Part shown: positions 63,284 through 64,000 of the stretch, piece after piece
Position numbering within the stretch: position 1 is the first letter of the stretch
Layout of the letters: each line of letters opens with the position of its first letter
Assembly (NCBI RefSeq): GCF_900002575.1
Contig: NZ_LN650648.1
Coordinates: 2,023,565 to 2,087,564, forward strand
DNA from: Romboutsia hominis
GTDB lineage: Bacteria > Bacillota > Clostridia > Peptostreptococcales > Peptostreptococcaceae
Reading direction: 5' to 3'
Length of the DNA stretch: 64,000 nt
Notes under the pieces: generated by a model
What the model was told of the DNA's origin: nothing
The model's input: only the letters and a program-made list of their open reading frames with translations
Databases searched by the model: none
Translations under genes and position numbers: made by a program

Positions 63284-64000
63284 CTATTTATTAAGTAATG
63301 GTTTTATTACATTATTAGGTATAGTAAATTCAACTAATCCCATATACCCTGGCGCTACGTCATACTTATCAAAGCATATAACAAGTTCACCATTTTTATT
63401 TATATAAAAATCTTGATTTTTATCAATAAACTTAAAATTCATTTCTTTTATTTCATCATCTATCCAATAATGTTTATTCTTATCTTTTTTCATATTGTCT
63501 CTCATTTGTTCTTTTATATTTTGACTTATAACATTTATATAGTCATTATTTTTAAACATCCCCTCTAAAGACAATACTGTTTCATTTTTTTTATCTATAT
63601 TATAAAATTTTCTTATTGTATTTGATGAACCTTGTGCATAATGAGTGTAAACTACTACTGAAAACAAATCTTCGTTATCTGTTAATACTTCATACCAAGA
63701 TTCTACTAAGCTATGCCCTTGTACTTTATCTGATTTTAATATTTCCATTTCTTCTAAGAAATCTTCGTATAATTTTTTTCCTTCTTTTTCAAACTCACTA
63801 TTTAATTTGTACTCTAATTTTTTATCTGTTAATCCGCTTATTTTTGGAACATCTATTGATGCCTTATATCCATTTTCATCTATACTGTAATTTTTTATAG
63901 TTATTATTTTTACTAAATTTCCTATTATCGGTATTTTAGAAAGAGTTTGAGCAAATGCTGGGCTAATATTTATGCCTAAAACAACAAGTAAAAGAGATGC
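63284..64000 (-). CDS. RsiV/PdaC-like membrane protein (DUF3298), 5' end missing
   Basis: The frame is open to the right edge of the window with no stop, giving at least 238 residues. The true start is outside; the internal ATG at 63748 is not it. The visible N-terminal part is a hydrophobic segment, ASLLLVVLGINISPAFAQ, then KIPIIGNLVKIITI. Further on, the extracellular region resembles the DUF4163/DUF3298 module of PdaC and RsiV (YINVISQNIKEQM; FYINKNGELVICFDKYDVAPGYMG...FTIP). RsiV is an anti-sigma factor cleaved when lysozyme binds. A cognate ECF sigma gene would be expected just beyond the window. Assignment is by pattern. Confidence 0.72.
   Translation of the reverse strand, partial: ASLLLVVLGINISPAFAQTLSKIPIIGNLVKIITIKNYSIDENGYKASIDVPKISGLTDKKLEYKLNSEFEKEGKKLYEDFLEEMEILKSDKVQGHSLVESWYEVLTDNEDLFSVVVYTHYAQGSSNTIRKFYNIDKKNETVLSLEGMFKNNDYINVISQNIKEQMRDNMKKDKNKHYWIDDEIKEMNFKFIDKNQDFYINKNGELVICFDKYDVAPGYMGLVEFTIPNNVIKPLLNK

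Overview
The window is strongly A+T-rich, low-GC Gram-positive chromosome with clostridial signal styles: strong AGGAGG-type ribosome sites, many TTG/GTG starts, and intrinsic terminators after almost every unit. The gene order rimO-pgsA-recA-rny, ftsK-tepA-dapG-ylmC-M16 peptidase-ylxY-pnp and rpsO-ribF-truB-nrnA-rbfA-infB-ylxQ-ylxR-nusA-rimP-polC is the classical Firmicutes block. Gram-positive PolC, YlmC/YlbF-type genes, mnmH (selenouridine synthase), a 2[4Fe-4S] ferredoxin and a cysteine-rich, possibly spore-surface, protein point to a spore-forming anaerobe of the Clostridia, probably Peptostreptococcaceae. This assignment is inference; no marker RNA is present. I saw no rRNA, tRNA, CRISPR array, prophage or insertion sequence.

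Region by region. 1-9.3 kb is accessory and envelope/spore material: a YlbF-like protein, the 40-cysteine coiled-coil protein, a GerM-like lipoprotein, a PadR/HAAS/DUF4097 operon behind two near-identical promoter-operator units, a YjiH-like Gate protein, a UgtP-like glycolipid glycosyltransferase and an M23 peptidase. 9.5-24.5 kb is mixed housekeeping: a long glutamine synthetase, a DEDDh exonuclease, exodeoxyribonuclease III, a GalT-like transferase, an aminotransferase, a MarR regulator with an apparent frameshift, purB, a tyrosine-recombinase homologue lacking catalytic residues, uppP, a degenerate UvrD-like ATPase, and an ECF sigma/DUF4179 pair. 24.7-40.3 kb is rny, recA (with an SOS-type promoter), pgsA, rimO, mnmH, ftsK, tepA, aspartokinase, ylmC, M16 peptidase, a ylxY-type deacetylase homologue and pnp, all leftward. 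40.5-42.2 kb is an insertion between rpsO and pnp: a phosphatase and a rightward ArsR/NifX-like pair. 42.4-50.3 kb is the rpsO to rimP translation/transcription operon. 50.5-57.8 kb is a second, larger insertion between rimP and polC: an Fe-S membrane protein with ferredoxin, a membrane protein, a MerR/MATE efflux pair, two DUF975 membrane proteins, a 57-residue membrane peptide and a cold-shock protein. 58-64 kb is polC, a divergent HEIGH-motif protein, and an RsiV-like anti-sigma homologue cut by the window edge.

The most interesting signals are regulatory: a candidate pseudoknot leader for rpsO, an intrinsic-terminator-like hairpin between a candidate promoter and rimP, a palindrome that appears to be both the merR terminator and the MerR operator, duplicated promoter-operators for the PadR operon, and an ArsR promoter with a 16-bp operator. 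No clearly new defence or mobile system was found. Ordinary housekeeping dominates, with several enzymes that have lost catalytic residues while remaining intact reading frames.
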